Assembly (NCBI GenBank): GCA_963716925.1
Contig: CAVQUX010000010.1
Coordinates: 1,116,001-1,180,000, forward strand
Direction of reading: 5' to 3'
DNA from: DAISKN01 sp963716925
Lineage (GTDB): Bacteria; Acidobacteriota; Vicinamibacteria; Marinacidobacterales; SMYC01
DNA length: 64,000 nt
Below, in pieces: positions 19,662-28,006 of this stretch (within the stretch, counting starts at the first letter, position 1; the number at the start of each line of letters is the position of its first letter). The position numbers were made by a program, and so were the translations under genes. Below the pieces are notes generated by a model. It searched no databases, was not told the DNA's origin, and worked only from the letters and a program-made list of their open reading frames with translations.

Positions 19662-20036
19662 GTGAAAGCCTCTGCCATCATCCTTATCGCCCTTCTTGGT
19701 TTCACCGCAGCCGTATTCGCGCAGGAGGAGGCGGCTCTACGTCCGGATGCCGTTGGAAAGGATCAGGTCGGGAAGAAGATCGCGGTCGAAGGAAGGATCT
19801 ATTCGAACTCCAAGTCCGAGGCAGGAATCCACCTCTACTTCGGACCCGACACCACCACCGCGTTCCAGGGGCTGGTGCAGGCGAAGTCGATGCACAAGTT
19901 CCAGGTCGACGTGGCGAAGAAGTACGACAAGAGAAACGTCCGCCTCACGGGCAAGGTGGAAGAACAGAGCGGGAAGTACTTCATCCGCATCGACGAGCCG
20001 AGCCAGCTCAAAGTCGTGGCGAAGAAGACGAGCTGA
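19662..20036 (+). CDS. Small exported protein with OB-fold-like domain
   Basis: A 124-residue protein with a clear signal peptide (MKASAIILIALLGFTAAVFAQ, signal peptidase I site after AVFA). The mature part has the strand pattern of OB-fold nucleic-acid-binding-like domains: GKKIAVEGRIYSNSK...GIHLYFGP...FQGLV...YDKRNVRLTGKVEEQSGKYFIRIDEPSQLKVV. Such domains occur in periplasmic proteins of unknown function. The start is GTG at 19662 with an AAAGGGGG ribosome site. The next gene's TTG start immediately follows the stop, so they form a pair. Confidence 0.65.
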   Translation: MKASAIILIALLGFTAAVFAQEEAALRPDAVGKDQVGKKIAVEGRIYSNSKSEAGIHLYFGPDTTTAFQGLVQAKSMHKFQVDVAKKYDKRNVRLTGKVEEQSGKYFIRIDEPSQLKVVAKKTS

Positions 20037-21479
20037 TTGAAGCGGGCGAGGAGCGGAACGGGCGCAGCGGTACTGTTTCTGCTTTCCGCGGTCCTCTCTT
20101 CGTCGGAAGCCGAGGAGAACTGGCCGCAATTCCGGGGCACGGGCGGCTCCGCCGTGGCCGGCAGCGGTTCGCCGCCCGCGCGCTGGTCCCGCGACGAGAA
20201 CGTTTCCTGGGTCCGTGAGATTCCCGGACGCGGTTGGTCCTCTCCCATCGTGTGGGGGACCACGGTCTTCGTGACGTCGGCCATCAGCACCGACGGCGCC
20301 TTCAAGGAGCCCTCGAAAGGGATCTTCGGAAACGACTACGCTGCCGAGCTCTCCGCCCAGGGCCTCTCGGATGACGAAGTCCTGGCGCGGGTCGTCTCCC
20401 GCGATATCGAGCTCTCGAAGGAGACGGAGTCGATCCGCTACATGGTCTACGCGATCGACGCCGAGACGGGCGCCTTGCGGTGGGAGCGCGTAGCGCACGA
20501 AGGCAAGCCCTTCGGCGGGCGGCACCGGAAGAACACCTACTCCTCGGAGACCCCCGCGACCGACGGCGAGCGACTCTACGTCTACTTCGGCAACGTCGGC
20601 CTCTTCGCCTACGGCCTCGATGGGGAGCTCGCCTGGGAACATCGCTTCGCCCCGCGACCGATCTACCTCGATTTCGGAACCGCCGCGTCTCCCGCGATCG
20701 ACTCGGAGCGGGTCTACGTCCAGAGCGACAACCAGGAGGAGTCCTTTCTCGCCGCCGTCGACAAGCGCACGGGAAAGGAGCTCTGGAAGGTGGCTCGCGG
20801 AGTGGGGAACGAAAGCATGATCCGGTCCGGATGGTCGACTCCCTTCGTCTGGGTGACCCCCCAGAGGAGCGAGATCGTCACGCTGGGACACGGGCTCGCG
20901 ATCGGCTACGGGGTCGACGGGCGGGAGCTCTGGCGTCTATCGGGTCTCTCGGGCCAGGCGACGCCCACCGCCATCGGGGGCGACGGGCTTCTCTACGTAG
21001 GAACCGGGTCTCAGGGCGAGTCCAACCGACCGATGTTCGCGGTGCGCCCGGGAGCCGCCGGGGATATCACCCTCGCGGAGGGGAGCCGGTCCAACGAGTT
21101 CGTCGCCTGGCACAACCCTCAGGCTTCCGCCTACACCTCATCGCCCCTCTTCTACGGCGGCCGAATCTACGTCGTGAACGACAACGGCATTCTCACCGTG
21201 CTCGACGCCAAGACGGGAGAGCGTCTCTATCGGGCGCGGGTGGGCGGAGGCGGCTTCACGTTCTCGAGCTCCCCCTGGGCCTACCGGGGACAAGTCTTCT
21301 TCCTGAGCGAGGACGGGGACACTTTCGTCGCCAGGGACGGAGCCGCGTACGAGGAAGTCGGGAGAAATCCGCTCGAGGAGATGACGCTCGCGAGCCCCGC
21401 GATCGCCGGAGACGCCCTGTACATCCGCACCCAGAGCAGGCTCTACCGGTTCAGCGAGGCCGCTACACCGCGGCGCTGA
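20037..21479 (+). CDS. PQQ-binding-like beta-propeller repeat protein, exported
   Basis: A 480-residue protein with signal peptide (GAAVLFLLSAVLSSSEA). The opening WPQFRGTGGSAVAG is typical of outer-membrane-assembly/PQQ-like propellers found in Acidobacteriota and Planctomycetota. Blades carry the repeat A/V-x-D-x-x-T-G-x-x-x-W/Y: IDAETGALRWE, VDKRTGKELWKV, LDAKTGERLYRA. No residues for PQQ cofactor binding can be confirmed, so it is more likely a binding or structural propeller. The TTG start directly abuts the stop of the upstream gene. It overlaps the convergent ADP-ribosylglycohydrolase gene by 17 bases. Confidence 0.85.
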   Translation: MKRARSGTGAAVLFLLSAVLSSSEAEENWPQFRGTGGSAVAGSGSPPARWSRDENVSWVREIPGRGWSSPIVWGTTVFVTSAISTDGAFKEPSKGIFGNDYAAELSAQGLSDDEVLARVVSRDIELSKETESIRYMVYAIDAETGALRWERVAHEGKPFGGRHRKNTYSSETPATDGERLYVYFGNVGLFAYGLDGELAWEHRFAPRPIYLDFGTAASPAIDSERVYVQSDNQEESFLAAVDKRTGKELWKVARGVGNESMIRSGWSTPFVWVTPQRSEIVTLGHGLAIGYGVDGRELWRLSGLSGQATPTAIGGDGLLYVGTGSQGESNRPMFAVRPGAAGDITLAEGSRSNEFVAWHNPQASAYTSSPLFYGGRIYVVNDNGILTVLDAKTGERLYRARVGGGGFTFSSSPWAYRGQVFFLSEDGDTFVARDGAAYEEVGRNPLEEMTLASPAIAGDALYIRTQSRLYRFSEAATPRR

Positions 21480-22461
21480 GGAGCGCCTGCACCAGCTCGG
21501 GCACTCGGCTGCCGCGGAGGAATTCCGGCCTGGGGCGCCCCCTTTGCGTGTCGCAGCCCACCACCGCCTCCCGCATGTGCTCCGGAATGGCTCTTGCACC
21601 CTCGGCTGCCCCGACCAGCGCGCCCGCGATACAGGCGTTCGTGTCCGTGTCTCCTCCCTCGAGGAGCGTCTCGCGGAGACAGGTCTCGTAGCTCGATCCC
21701 AGCAGAAGGTGCTGGAAAGCGTTCACGAACGCGATCCGGACGAATCCAACCTGCGATAGAAAATCGACGGGCGCTCGCTCGTACGCCTCTCGCACCCAAC
21801 CTCGCACCTCTTCGTTGGCACGACTGTCGGCCCATTTTCTAGCTCGGGCGAAGGCCCGATCGCGTTCGCCTGGCTCGCGGAGAAGACAGGCGATGGCGAT
21901 CGAGTAGCAGGCCACGGCGTGACGGCAGCTCTCGTTGGGGTGAGACAGCGCGGAATCCTCCATGGCGCAGAGGGCCAGCTCTTCGTCCGGAAGCCTTCGA
22001 CCCCAGAGGGCGAGCGGTGCGATTCTCATCAGGCTTCCGTTCGCTTTCGACTCGCCGCAATCCCGGGCGGCCGCGGCCTTCATTCCGGCCGCGTACCCCT
22101 CCTTCTCGCAGACCGCCCGCCATCTCGGATCCCGGAAGCACCCGAGCGAAAGGCTCGTCGTCCTCCCCATGTCGAACGGGCCCGATTCGACCCAGCGCGC
22201 GTACGACCGGGCGATGGTCTCGATATCGAACGATCTCGATCGCGACAGTGCGTCCGCGAGCGAGAGCGCGAGCTCGCCGTCGTCGGTGATCTGACCGGGG
22301 GCGAGACGAAAGAAACCGCCCCCGGACATCGCCATCGCCTTCTCCACGTCGTGCGGGGTCGGGAGCCCCTGGAACTCGAGAGTCCCTCCGGCGGCGTCTC
22401 CCACGCAGCCGCCGAGAAGGCAGCCGAGGGAGGCCTCCTCGACGTCAGCGGCGAGGGGCAT
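21463..22461 (-). CDS. ADP-ribosylglycohydrolase family protein (DraG/ARH type)
   Basis: Removes ADP-ribose from modified proteins, nucleic acids or small molecules using two Mg ions. The 332-residue all-helical protein has both metal motifs: GDA followed by ITDDGEL with T59-D60-D61 near the N-terminus, and GGDTDTNACIAGAL with D271 and D273 near the C-terminus. Family members range from DraG (dinitrogenase reductase) to toxin-reversing hydrolases; no nif gene or ADP-ribosyltransferase is in the window, so the substrate is unknown. The start overlaps the end of the upstream DinB gene by 17 bases, so the pair is probably coupled. Confidence 0.88.
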   Translation of the reverse strand: MPLAADVEEASLGCLLGGCVGDAAGGTLEFQGLPTPHDVEKAMAMSGGGFFRLAPGQITDDGELALSLADALSRSRSFDIETIARSYARWVESGPFDMGRTTSLSLGCFRDPRWRAVCEKEGYAAGMKAAAARDCGESKANGSLMRIAPLALWGRRLPDEELALCAMEDSALSHPNESCRHAVACYSIAIACLLREPGERDRAFARARKWADSRANEEVRGWVREAYERAPVDFLSQVGFVRIAFVNAFQHLLLGSSYETCLRETLLEGGDTDTNACIAGALVGAAEGARAIPEHMREAVVGCDTQRGRPRPEFLRGSRVPELVQALLSAAV

Positions 22462-22939
22462 GGGAGCCCTTCTTCAGGAGCGCGATCTGTCCGGAGTGAT
22501 AGGCGTCGTGCTGCAGTGCCCCGAGGATCATCTCCCGATAGGAGACGCCGGTGCCGAGCGGAGCGTCGCGCGCGCCGCCGATTCGCTCCGAGAGCCGCGA
22601 TTCGGGAAATCGCCCGAGCGCCGCGACCAGCTCCTCGTGGGCCGAGAACAGGTCGTCCCGAGCGGCGTTCCATCGCCCGTCGTCGACGGGCCCGACCTCG
22701 GGCCAATCGCCGAGGGCGGGCGGCCTGGGCCCTTTGCCCTCGAGGCGTTTCGCGACCTCGCGCGTCCAGCCGGTAAGGTGCAGCACGATCTCCCAGGTGG
22801 AGTGGGCTCGCTCGATCGGGCGTGCGGCCGCCGACGCGACGTCGATTCCGTCGAGGGCGCTTCGGAGCGAAGGGCCGTGCCAGGGCTTTCCGTCGGCCGC
22901 CTCTCGGAGCAGGTGAGACAGTCGATCGATCTCTTCCAT
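22445..22939 (-). CDS. DinB/YfiT-like four-helix metal-binding protein
   Basis: A 164-residue member of the DinB superfamily (four-helix bundle with a three-His metal site), often thiol-dependent transferases or damage-inducible proteins. Seen: HSTWEIVLHLTGWT with the first conserved His, and YREMILGALQHDAYHSGQIALLKK near the C-terminus supplying the HDAYHxGQI motif. I chose the ATG at 22939; a GTG two codons upstream is possible. It lies upstream of and overlaps the ADP-ribosylglycohydrolase gene, and is divergent from a lipoprotein hydrolase 28 bases away. The thiol substrate is unknown. Confidence 0.85.
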   Translation of the reverse strand: MEEIDRLSHLLREAADGKPWHGPSLRSALDGIDVASAAARPIERAHSTWEIVLHLTGWTREVAKRLEGKGPRPPALGDWPEVGPVDDGRWNAARDDLFSAHEELVAALGRFPESRLSERIGGARDAPLGTGVSYREMILGALQHDAYHSGQIALLKKGSHAPRR

Positions 22940-22967
22940 CGCCACAGTTTACAGCGGGCGGGAACCT

Positions 22968-24200
22968 GTGAAAGCGTTTCGCATGAGATTCTGGACGCTC
23001 TCGCTCCTTCTGCCGGTCGCCTGCTCGTCTCCTCCCGCGGAGCCGCCCCCCGCAACCGAGGCGGCGCCCGCCCCCATCACCCGCGAGAATTTCCTCGAGC
23101 CTGCGAATATCCCCGAATCGCTGCAGGGGATGGATCGCATCTTCGCGACGAGGGTGGTGGCTCGCGCCGAGCCCACGTACGAACTTCTTCCACCGACGGG
23201 GCCCTTCGAGGTCACCTACGAGATCGAAGGAGCGAAGCGAGGTCTCGAAGATCTCATGGCGGCGACGGACGGAACCGGACTCCTCGTCCTTCATGGCGAC
23301 CGGATCCTCCACGAAGGCTACGGCCTCGGCGCCGGTCCGAAGACGCTCTTGATGTCGATGTCGGTGGGGAAGTCCTTCACCTCCACCCTCATCGGTCTCG
23401 CCCGCGCCGAGGGGAAGATCGCGAGCTTCGACGACCCCGTCACCCGATACCTCCCGGAGCTTGCGGGGACGGGATACGAGGGAGTCAAAATCCGCCACAT
23501 TCTCGAGATGTCCTCGGGGCTCGATTTCAAAGAGACCTACGAATCGGGAGACGAGTCCGACGTGTATCGACTCCTGGGAGCAGCGATCAACCAGAAGGAG
23601 ACGTTCGCGGAGGTCGCGCGCTCTTTCGGAAGGAAGGCCGAGCCCGGAAGCAAGTTCGAGTACGTGAGCAACGATACCCAGATCCTGGGAATTCTCCTCG
23701 CGCGCGTCACGGGGGGGTCTCTCTCGAGCTACATGGCGGAGCGGCTCTGGGGCCCTCTCGGAGCCGAATCCGATGCCCGCTGGATTCTGGATCGTGAAGG
23801 GGAAGAAGGAGCCGAGATGGCCTTCGGCGGCTTCAATTCGACGCTGCGCGACTACGGACGCTTCGGGCTGCTCATGGCGTACGGGGGGAAGTGGAGGGGA
23901 AAGCAGCTTCTGCCGGAGGGGTGGGTAGCCGAGGCCACCGTTCCGCACGATCCTCAGGTCGACTACGGAAAGCTCTATCCCGACTATCCTCTGGGTTACG
24001 GCTATCAGTGGTGGTCGTTCCCCGGCCCCGACCATGCTTTCACCGCCCAGGGCATCCACGGGCAGTTCGTCATGGTGAACCCGGTGCTGGATCTGGTCGT
24101 GGTGAAGACCAGCGCCTGGCCCGTCCCCTGGGACGACGCCAAGGAGAGGGAGACGTACGCCTTCTTCCACGCGGTCGAGGAGCGTTTGCGGACCCGGTGA
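22968..24200 (+). CDS. Serine hydrolase, beta-lactamase class C/penicillin-binding-like lipoprotein
   Basis: A 410-residue exported enzyme. The N-terminus LSLLLPVACSS is a lipoprotein signal with lipobox and Cys19. The active-site SxxK motif is S132-VG-K135 (MSMSVGKSF) and the second motif YVSN is near residue 232, followed by GGFNSTLRDYGRFGLLM and a C-terminal HGQFVMVNP block, as in EstB/6-aminohexanoate-dimer-hydrolase-like proteins. It probably hydrolyses an ester, amide or peptide in the periplasm. The start is GTG 22968, with ATG 22983 as alternative. It precedes a second lipoprotein amidohydrolase. Confidence 0.85.
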   Translation: MKAFRMRFWTLSLLLPVACSSPPAEPPPATEAAPAPITRENFLEPANIPESLQGMDRIFATRVVARAEPTYELLPPTGPFEVTYEIEGAKRGLEDLMAATDGTGLLVLHGDRILHEGYGLGAGPKTLLMSMSVGKSFTSTLIGLARAEGKIASFDDPVTRYLPELAGTGYEGVKIRHILEMSSGLDFKETYESGDESDVYRLLGAAINQKETFAEVARSFGRKAEPGSKFEYVSNDTQILGILLARVTGGSLSSYMAERLWGPLGAESDARWILDREGEEGAEMAFGGFNSTLRDYGRFGLLMAYGGKWRGKQLLPEGWVAEATVPHDPQVDYGKLYPDYPLGYGYQWWSFPGPDHAFTAQGIHGQFVMVNPVLDLVVVKTSAWPVPWDDAKERETYAFFHAVEERLRTR

Positions 24201-24223
24201 GATTTCGCTGCAGCCCCAACTCC

Positions 24224-24251
24224 TGGACCGGGCGTCGAGACGCTGTAGAAT
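24224..24251 (+). promoter_or_regulatory. Putative promoter of the D-aminoacylase-like gene
   Basis: TGGACC (24224-24229), a 16-base spacer and TAGAAT (24246-24251), with the ATG at 24292. TAGAAT recurs upstream of purH and the tRNA-tuf operon in this window. Confidence 0.4.
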
Positions 24252-24291
24252 CCCGGGACGTCGCGGACATTTTTCCGCAACACTGGAGGCC

Positions 24292-25896
24292 ATGGTGCTC
24301 CCTCGCATCGCCGGTGGAATGCTGTCGCTGCTCTCCCTCGCTACCGCCTGCTCTCCCCCCGAGCGCTTCGACGTGGTTCTCGCGGGCGGAACCGTCGTCG
24401 ACGGCACCGGTGCTCCCGGAGTTCGAGCCGACGTCGGCGTCCGTGAGGGCAAGGTCGCGCGCGTCGGCGATCTCTCGAAGTCAGAAGCCGGCGAACGGAT
24501 CGACGTCCCGGGTCTCGTGGTGGCGCCAGGGTTCATCGATGTCCACAGCCATACCGCCGAGGCGATCGCCGAGGAAGACAAGCGCTTCAACGAAGGGGTG
24601 CTTCGCATGGGAGTCACGACGGTCGTCGGCGGCCCCGATGGAGGTTTCGAGCCCGCGCGGATTCGAGAGCTCACCTCCGCTTACCTGAGGCAGGGGATCG
24701 GAACCAACGTCGCGTTCTACGTGGGACACAACGGAATTCGGCGCGCGGTCATGAAGGACTCCCAGAGGCGCGCCCCGACGGAAGAGGAGCTCTCCGCCAT
24801 GAAAGCGCTGGTACGGGAGGGAATGGATCTCGGGACCGTGGGGCTTTCGACGGGGCTCATGTACGAGCCCGGCCTCTTCAGCGAGACTGGGGAGCTCGTC
24901 GAGCTCGCCCGGGAAGTGAAGCCCTTCGGCGGCATCTTCGAGTCCCACGTGCGAGACCCGGGGCACGACCTTCTCGGCTCCGATCGGGAGGTCATCGAGG
25001 TCGCCCGGCAGGCGGGCGTTCCCGGGCGCATCGCCCACGAAAAAGCCGTCGGCCTAGAGCACAAAGGACTCATCGCCGAGGTGGTGAAGGTCGTCGAGGA
25101 GGCGCGGGCCGCGGGCCTCGATATCACGACGGACCAGTATCCCTACGACGGTGCCGCCACCGCGAGTCTCGAGGAGATCGTCGTGGTTCCGGAATCCATG
25201 AACGAGGCGGCGGGATTCGATCTGAAGGCGGCGCTTCGGGACGAAAGCACGCGCCGAGCGCTCCAGAAGACGAGCGAGGAAGGAATCGATGGGGGATTCG
25301 CCTGGCTCAAGGCGACGGGCTACAGCCACATGAGGATCACGAGTGCCTCCGGCTCGCCCGAGCTCGTGGGCCGGTACCTTTCAGAGCTCGCCCGAGAGCG
25401 CGGGAAGGCGGGATTCGACCTGGTCGCTGATCTGATCCTCGAGTCGCCGGCGCCGATCGGCATCACGCTGGGCGCCATCGCCGAGGAGGACGTTCGCTCC
25501 CTTCTCGTTCAGCCGTGGAACATGGTGGCCAGCGACGGCGGATACCCCGGGGGCGATCCCGGAGAGGGGCATCCGCGATCCGCGGGCACGTTTCCAAGAG
25601 TCCTCGGTCTCTACGTTCGAGAGCTCGGCCTCCTGAGCCTCGAGGAAGCGGTCCGCAAAATGACTCAGTTGCCCGCGTCGAACGTCGGTCTTCGCGATCG
25701 CGGGCGGCTGGCGCAAGGAATGGCCGCGGACATCGTCGTCTTCGACCCCGAGGCCGTCATCGATCGCTCGACGTGGGAGGATCCCCACCGGTTCTCCGAT
25801 GGCGTCATCCACGTCCTCGTGAACGGAGAGCTCGCGCTCCGCGGGGGAGAGCTGACGGGAGAAACTCCGGGCCGCTGGCTCCGCCGCGAACGATAG
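24292..25896 (+). CDS. D-aminoacylase / N-acyl-D-amino-acid deacylase-like amidohydrolase, lipoprotein
   Basis: Zinc amidohydrolase (534 residues) that removes acyl groups from N-acyl-D-amino acids or related compounds. The lipobox is LSLATACSPP with Cys20. The amidohydrolase framework is complete: VVDGTGAPG, PGFIDVHSHTAEAI (metal HxH), FYVGHNGIRR, the metal-bridging region IFESHVRDPG, ITTDQYPYDG, MVASDGGYPGGDPGEGHPRSAGTFPRVL with the conserved SDG and HPR, then GRLAQGMAADIVVFDPE. Family members are usually cytoplasmic or secreted; a lipid anchor suggests envelope-facing scavenging, perhaps together with the neighbouring serine hydrolase. It converges on the LLM oxidoreductase gene 10 bases away. 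Confidence 0.88.
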   Translation: MVLPRIAGGMLSLLSLATACSPPERFDVVLAGGTVVDGTGAPGVRADVGVREGKVARVGDLSKSEAGERIDVPGLVVAPGFIDVHSHTAEAIAEEDKRFNEGVLRMGVTTVVGGPDGGFEPARIRELTSAYLRQGIGTNVAFYVGHNGIRRAVMKDSQRRAPTEEELSAMKALVREGMDLGTVGLSTGLMYEPGLFSETGELVELAREVKPFGGIFESHVRDPGHDLLGSDREVIEVARQAGVPGRIAHEKAVGLEHKGLIAEVVKVVEEARAAGLDITTDQYPYDGAATASLEEIVVVPESMNEAAGFDLKAALRDESTRRALQKTSEEGIDGGFAWLKATGYSHMRITSASGSPELVGRYLSELARERGKAGFDLVADLILESPAPIGITLGAIAEEDVRSLLVQPWNMVASDGGYPGGDPGEGHPRSAGTFPRVLGLYVRELGLLSLEEAVRKMTQLPASNVGLRDRGRLAQGMAADIVVFDPEAVIDRSTWEDPHRFSDGVIHVLVNGELALRGGELTGETPGRWLRRER

Positions 25897-25906
25897 CGCA
25901 GAAGCC

Positions 25907-26929
25907 TCAAGGCCCCCCTCGGACGATTTCGGCCATGACTCGCATCGCCGCGGGGTGGTGGAGGGTCACGATCATCGTGGAGACGCCGGCGTCCCTCCAT
26001 GCCTGGACGCGGTCCGCGATCCTCTCCCTCGGGCCGCAGAGCGCGACCTGGTCCACGAGCGCGTTCGGGACTACCGAGGCGGCCTCTTTTTTCCTGCCCT
26101 GAAGGTAGAGCTCCTGGATGAGGGCGGCCTCTCTCTCGTAGCCATAGCGGCACGCGAGGTCGTTGTAGAAGTTCCTGCCCGGCGCCCCCATTCCGCCGAT
26201 GTAGAGCGCGAGGTTCGGCTTCACGGAGTCGAAGCACTCCTCGAGGTCCGGGCCCAGGGCGACGGCGACGCTGGGAGCGATGTCGAAGGGCCGCTCGACG
26301 GTGCGTTTCGCGAATCCGGCGTCGAGAGAATCCTGGAAGAGGGCGGCGTGGAAGGGAGAGTAGAAGATCGGAAGCCAGCCGTTCGCAATCTCGGCGGCGA
26401 GGGCCACGTTCTTCGGGCCGAGGGCGGCGACGTAGATCGGTATCGACGACCGCAGCGGGGCAATCATCAGCTTCAGCGGCTTTCCCACGTCCGATCCTTC
26501 GAGGGGAATCGTGTACGACTCGCCGCGAAACTCCAGAGGTTCTTCGCGCGCCAGAGCCCGGCGCACGACCTCCACGGTCTCGCGCGTTCTCGACAGAGGT
26601 TTCCCGTACGGAACTCCGTGCCATCCCTCGACCACCTGGGGACCGGAGACCCCGAGCCCGAGCAGGAGCCTCCCTCCGCTAAGACGATCGAGTGTCGCCG
26701 CGGTCATCGCCATGAGAGCGGGCGTTCTCGATGGGATCTGGAGAATCGCCGTGCCGAGACCGATCCGCTTCGTCGAGGCCCCGACCCACGCGAGCAGGCT
26801 CACCGCGTCGGAGCCCCAGGCCTCGGCGACCCAGACGGAGTCGTAGCCGAGCTTCTCCGCTTCCACGGCGAAGGGCACGGGGTTCGGATTCGAGGAGGTG
26901 AGAAAGCCGAGGTTCAGCCCGAGCTTCAT
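25907..26929 (-). CDS. LLM-class (luciferase-like) flavin/F420-dependent oxidoreductase
   Basis: A 340-residue TIM-barrel oxidoreductase of the F420-dependent methylene-tetrahydromethanopterin reductase-like branch. Seen: MKLGLNLGFL, AEKLGYDSVWVAEAWGSDA, RIGLGTAILQIPSRTP, ATLDRLSGGRLLLGLGVSGPQVVEGWHG, IYVAALGPKNVALAAEIANGW and a C-terminal VDQVALCGPRERIADRVQAW. The ATG overlaps the endonuclease III stop by 4 bases; the frame upstream of it lies in nth and is not family-like. Whether it uses FMN or F420 cannot be told; no F420 biosynthesis genes are in view. Last gene of the minus-strand run. Confidence 0.9.
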   Translation of the reverse strand: MKLGLNLGFLTSSNPNPVPFAVEAEKLGYDSVWVAEAWGSDAVSLLAWVGASTKRIGLGTAILQIPSRTPALMAMTAATLDRLSGGRLLLGLGVSGPQVVEGWHGVPYGKPLSRTRETVEVVRRALAREEPLEFRGESYTIPLEGSDVGKPLKLMIAPLRSSIPIYVAALGPKNVALAAEIANGWLPIFYSPFHAALFQDSLDAGFAKRTVERPFDIAPSVAVALGPDLEECFDSVKPNLALYIGGMGAPGRNFYNDLACRYGYEREAALIQELYLQGRKKEAASVVPNALVDQVALCGPRERIADRVQAWRDAGVSTMIVTLHHPAAMRVMAEIVRGGP

Positions 26930-27624
26930 CGACGGCTCCGGCCACGCGCGGTCTTCGCGATGCGCTCCTTGAGCGGAGCCTTCGGTTTCGCCGGAGGCGC
27001 TTTGGGCTTCGTCTTCGCGTCGACTCCGATCTTCGGGCAGAGCGAGGAAACGACGCAGCTGGCGCAGTCGGGCTTCCGTGCGTCGCATACCCGGCGCCCG
27101 TGATGGATCAGGATGTGGGCGAGGTCGATCCAGTCCTCCGGGGGGACGAGCTTCATGAGCTCCTGTTCCACCTGCTCCGGGTTCCTGCCGGTCGCGAATC
27201 CGAGACGATGCGAGAGCCGGAAGACGTGGGTGTCGACGACGAAGCCGACGGCGATGCCGAAGCCGGTTCCGAGGACGACGTTCGCGGTCTTGCGCGCGAC
27301 TCCCGGAAGAGAAAGGAGATCTTCCATCGTCCGCGGCACCTCGCCTCGAAAATCGGAAGCGATCTTCGCGGCCGCGCCCTGAATCGACTTCGCCTTGTTC
27401 CGGAAGAAACCGGTCGAGCGGATGATCTCCTCGAGATCGCTCCTCGAAGCCGCCGCCAGATCGGAGACCGTGGGATAGCGGGCGAAGAGGCCGGGGGTGA
27501 CCTTGTTCACGCGGGCGTCGGTGCACTGCGCCGAGAGGATCGTGGCCACGAGGAGCTGGAGGGGGCTCTGGTGGTCGAGGGCGCAGACGGCGTCGGGGTA
27601 GGCTTTCCGCAGCCGTTTCACCAC
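26926..27624 (-). CDS. nth: Endonuclease III (base-excision repair DNA glycosylase/AP lyase)
   Basis: Removes oxidised pyrimidines and cleaves AP sites. Seen: TILSAQCTDARVN, helix-hairpin-helix LLSLPGVARKTANVVL with the catalytic Lys, VDTHVFRLSHRLG with the catalytic Asp, and the 4Fe-4S loop C-x6-C-x2-C-x5-C (CDARKPDCASCVVSSLC). A Lys/Ala/Pro-rich tail of about 35 residues follows. The start is uncertain: the first available codons are GTGs at 27627 and 27624, but the frame upstream encodes a plausible first helix (EAQLRRRAREVV) without an ATG, GTG or TTG before the Rieske gene. The stop overlaps the downstream oxidoreductase start. Confidence 0.93.
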   Translation of the reverse strand: MVKRLRKAYPDAVCALDHQSPLQLLVATILSAQCTDARVNKVTPGLFARYPTVSDLAAASRSDLEEIIRSTGFFRNKAKSIQGAAAKIASDFRGEVPRTMEDLLSLPGVARKTANVVLGTGFGIAVGFVVDTHVFRLSHRLGFATGRNPEQVEQELMKLVPPEDWIDLAHILIHHGRRVCDARKPDCASCVVSSLCPKIGVDAKTKPKAPPAKPKAPLKERIAKTARGRSRR

Positions 27625-27685
27625 TTCGCGGGCGCGGCGTCGGAGCTGCGCTTCCGATTCGCCCTTGGTGTTCGCGGCAGCCAGC

Positions 27686-27991
27686 TCAGACCTCGACCAC
27701 GAGGTCGTCGCCGACCACCAGCACCGGAAACGTCGCTACGCTCCGGCCGGGGTCGTAAATCGACTCCCCGGTGCATACGTCGAACTGCCAGCCGTGCCAC
27801 GGGCAGGTGACGACGCCCTCTTCGAACAGCCCCTCGTCGAGCGGTCCGCCCAGGTGGGCGCAGGTAGCGCTCGTCGCGTAGAACGAGCCGGAGACGTTGT
27901 AGAGGAGGAGCCGCTGGCCCTGGACTTCGACGCAGCGAAAACCGCCGGGAGCGATCTCGCTCTTCCGCCCGACGTTGAATGCGCTTGCCAT
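27686..27991 (-). CDS. Small Rieske [2Fe-2S] ferredoxin-like protein
   Basis: A 101-residue soluble electron-transfer protein of the nitrite-reductase-small-subunit/dioxygenase-ferredoxin type. Both cluster motifs are intact: C44-A-H46-LGG and C63-PW-H66-G, 16 residues apart. There is no signal peptide or membrane helix. A redox partner is not evident; the nearby flavin oxidoreductase two genes away is a candidate by context only. It sits 15 bases downstream of the coiled-coil methyltransferase stop, in the same run. Confidence 0.92.
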   Translation of the reverse strand: MASAFNVGRKSEIAPGGFRCVEVQGQRLLLYNVSGSFYATSATCAHLGGPLDEGLFEEGVVTCPWHGWQFDVCTGESIYDPGRSVATFPVLVVGDDLVVEV

Positions 27992-28006
27992 CGGACGACT
28001 ATCCTA

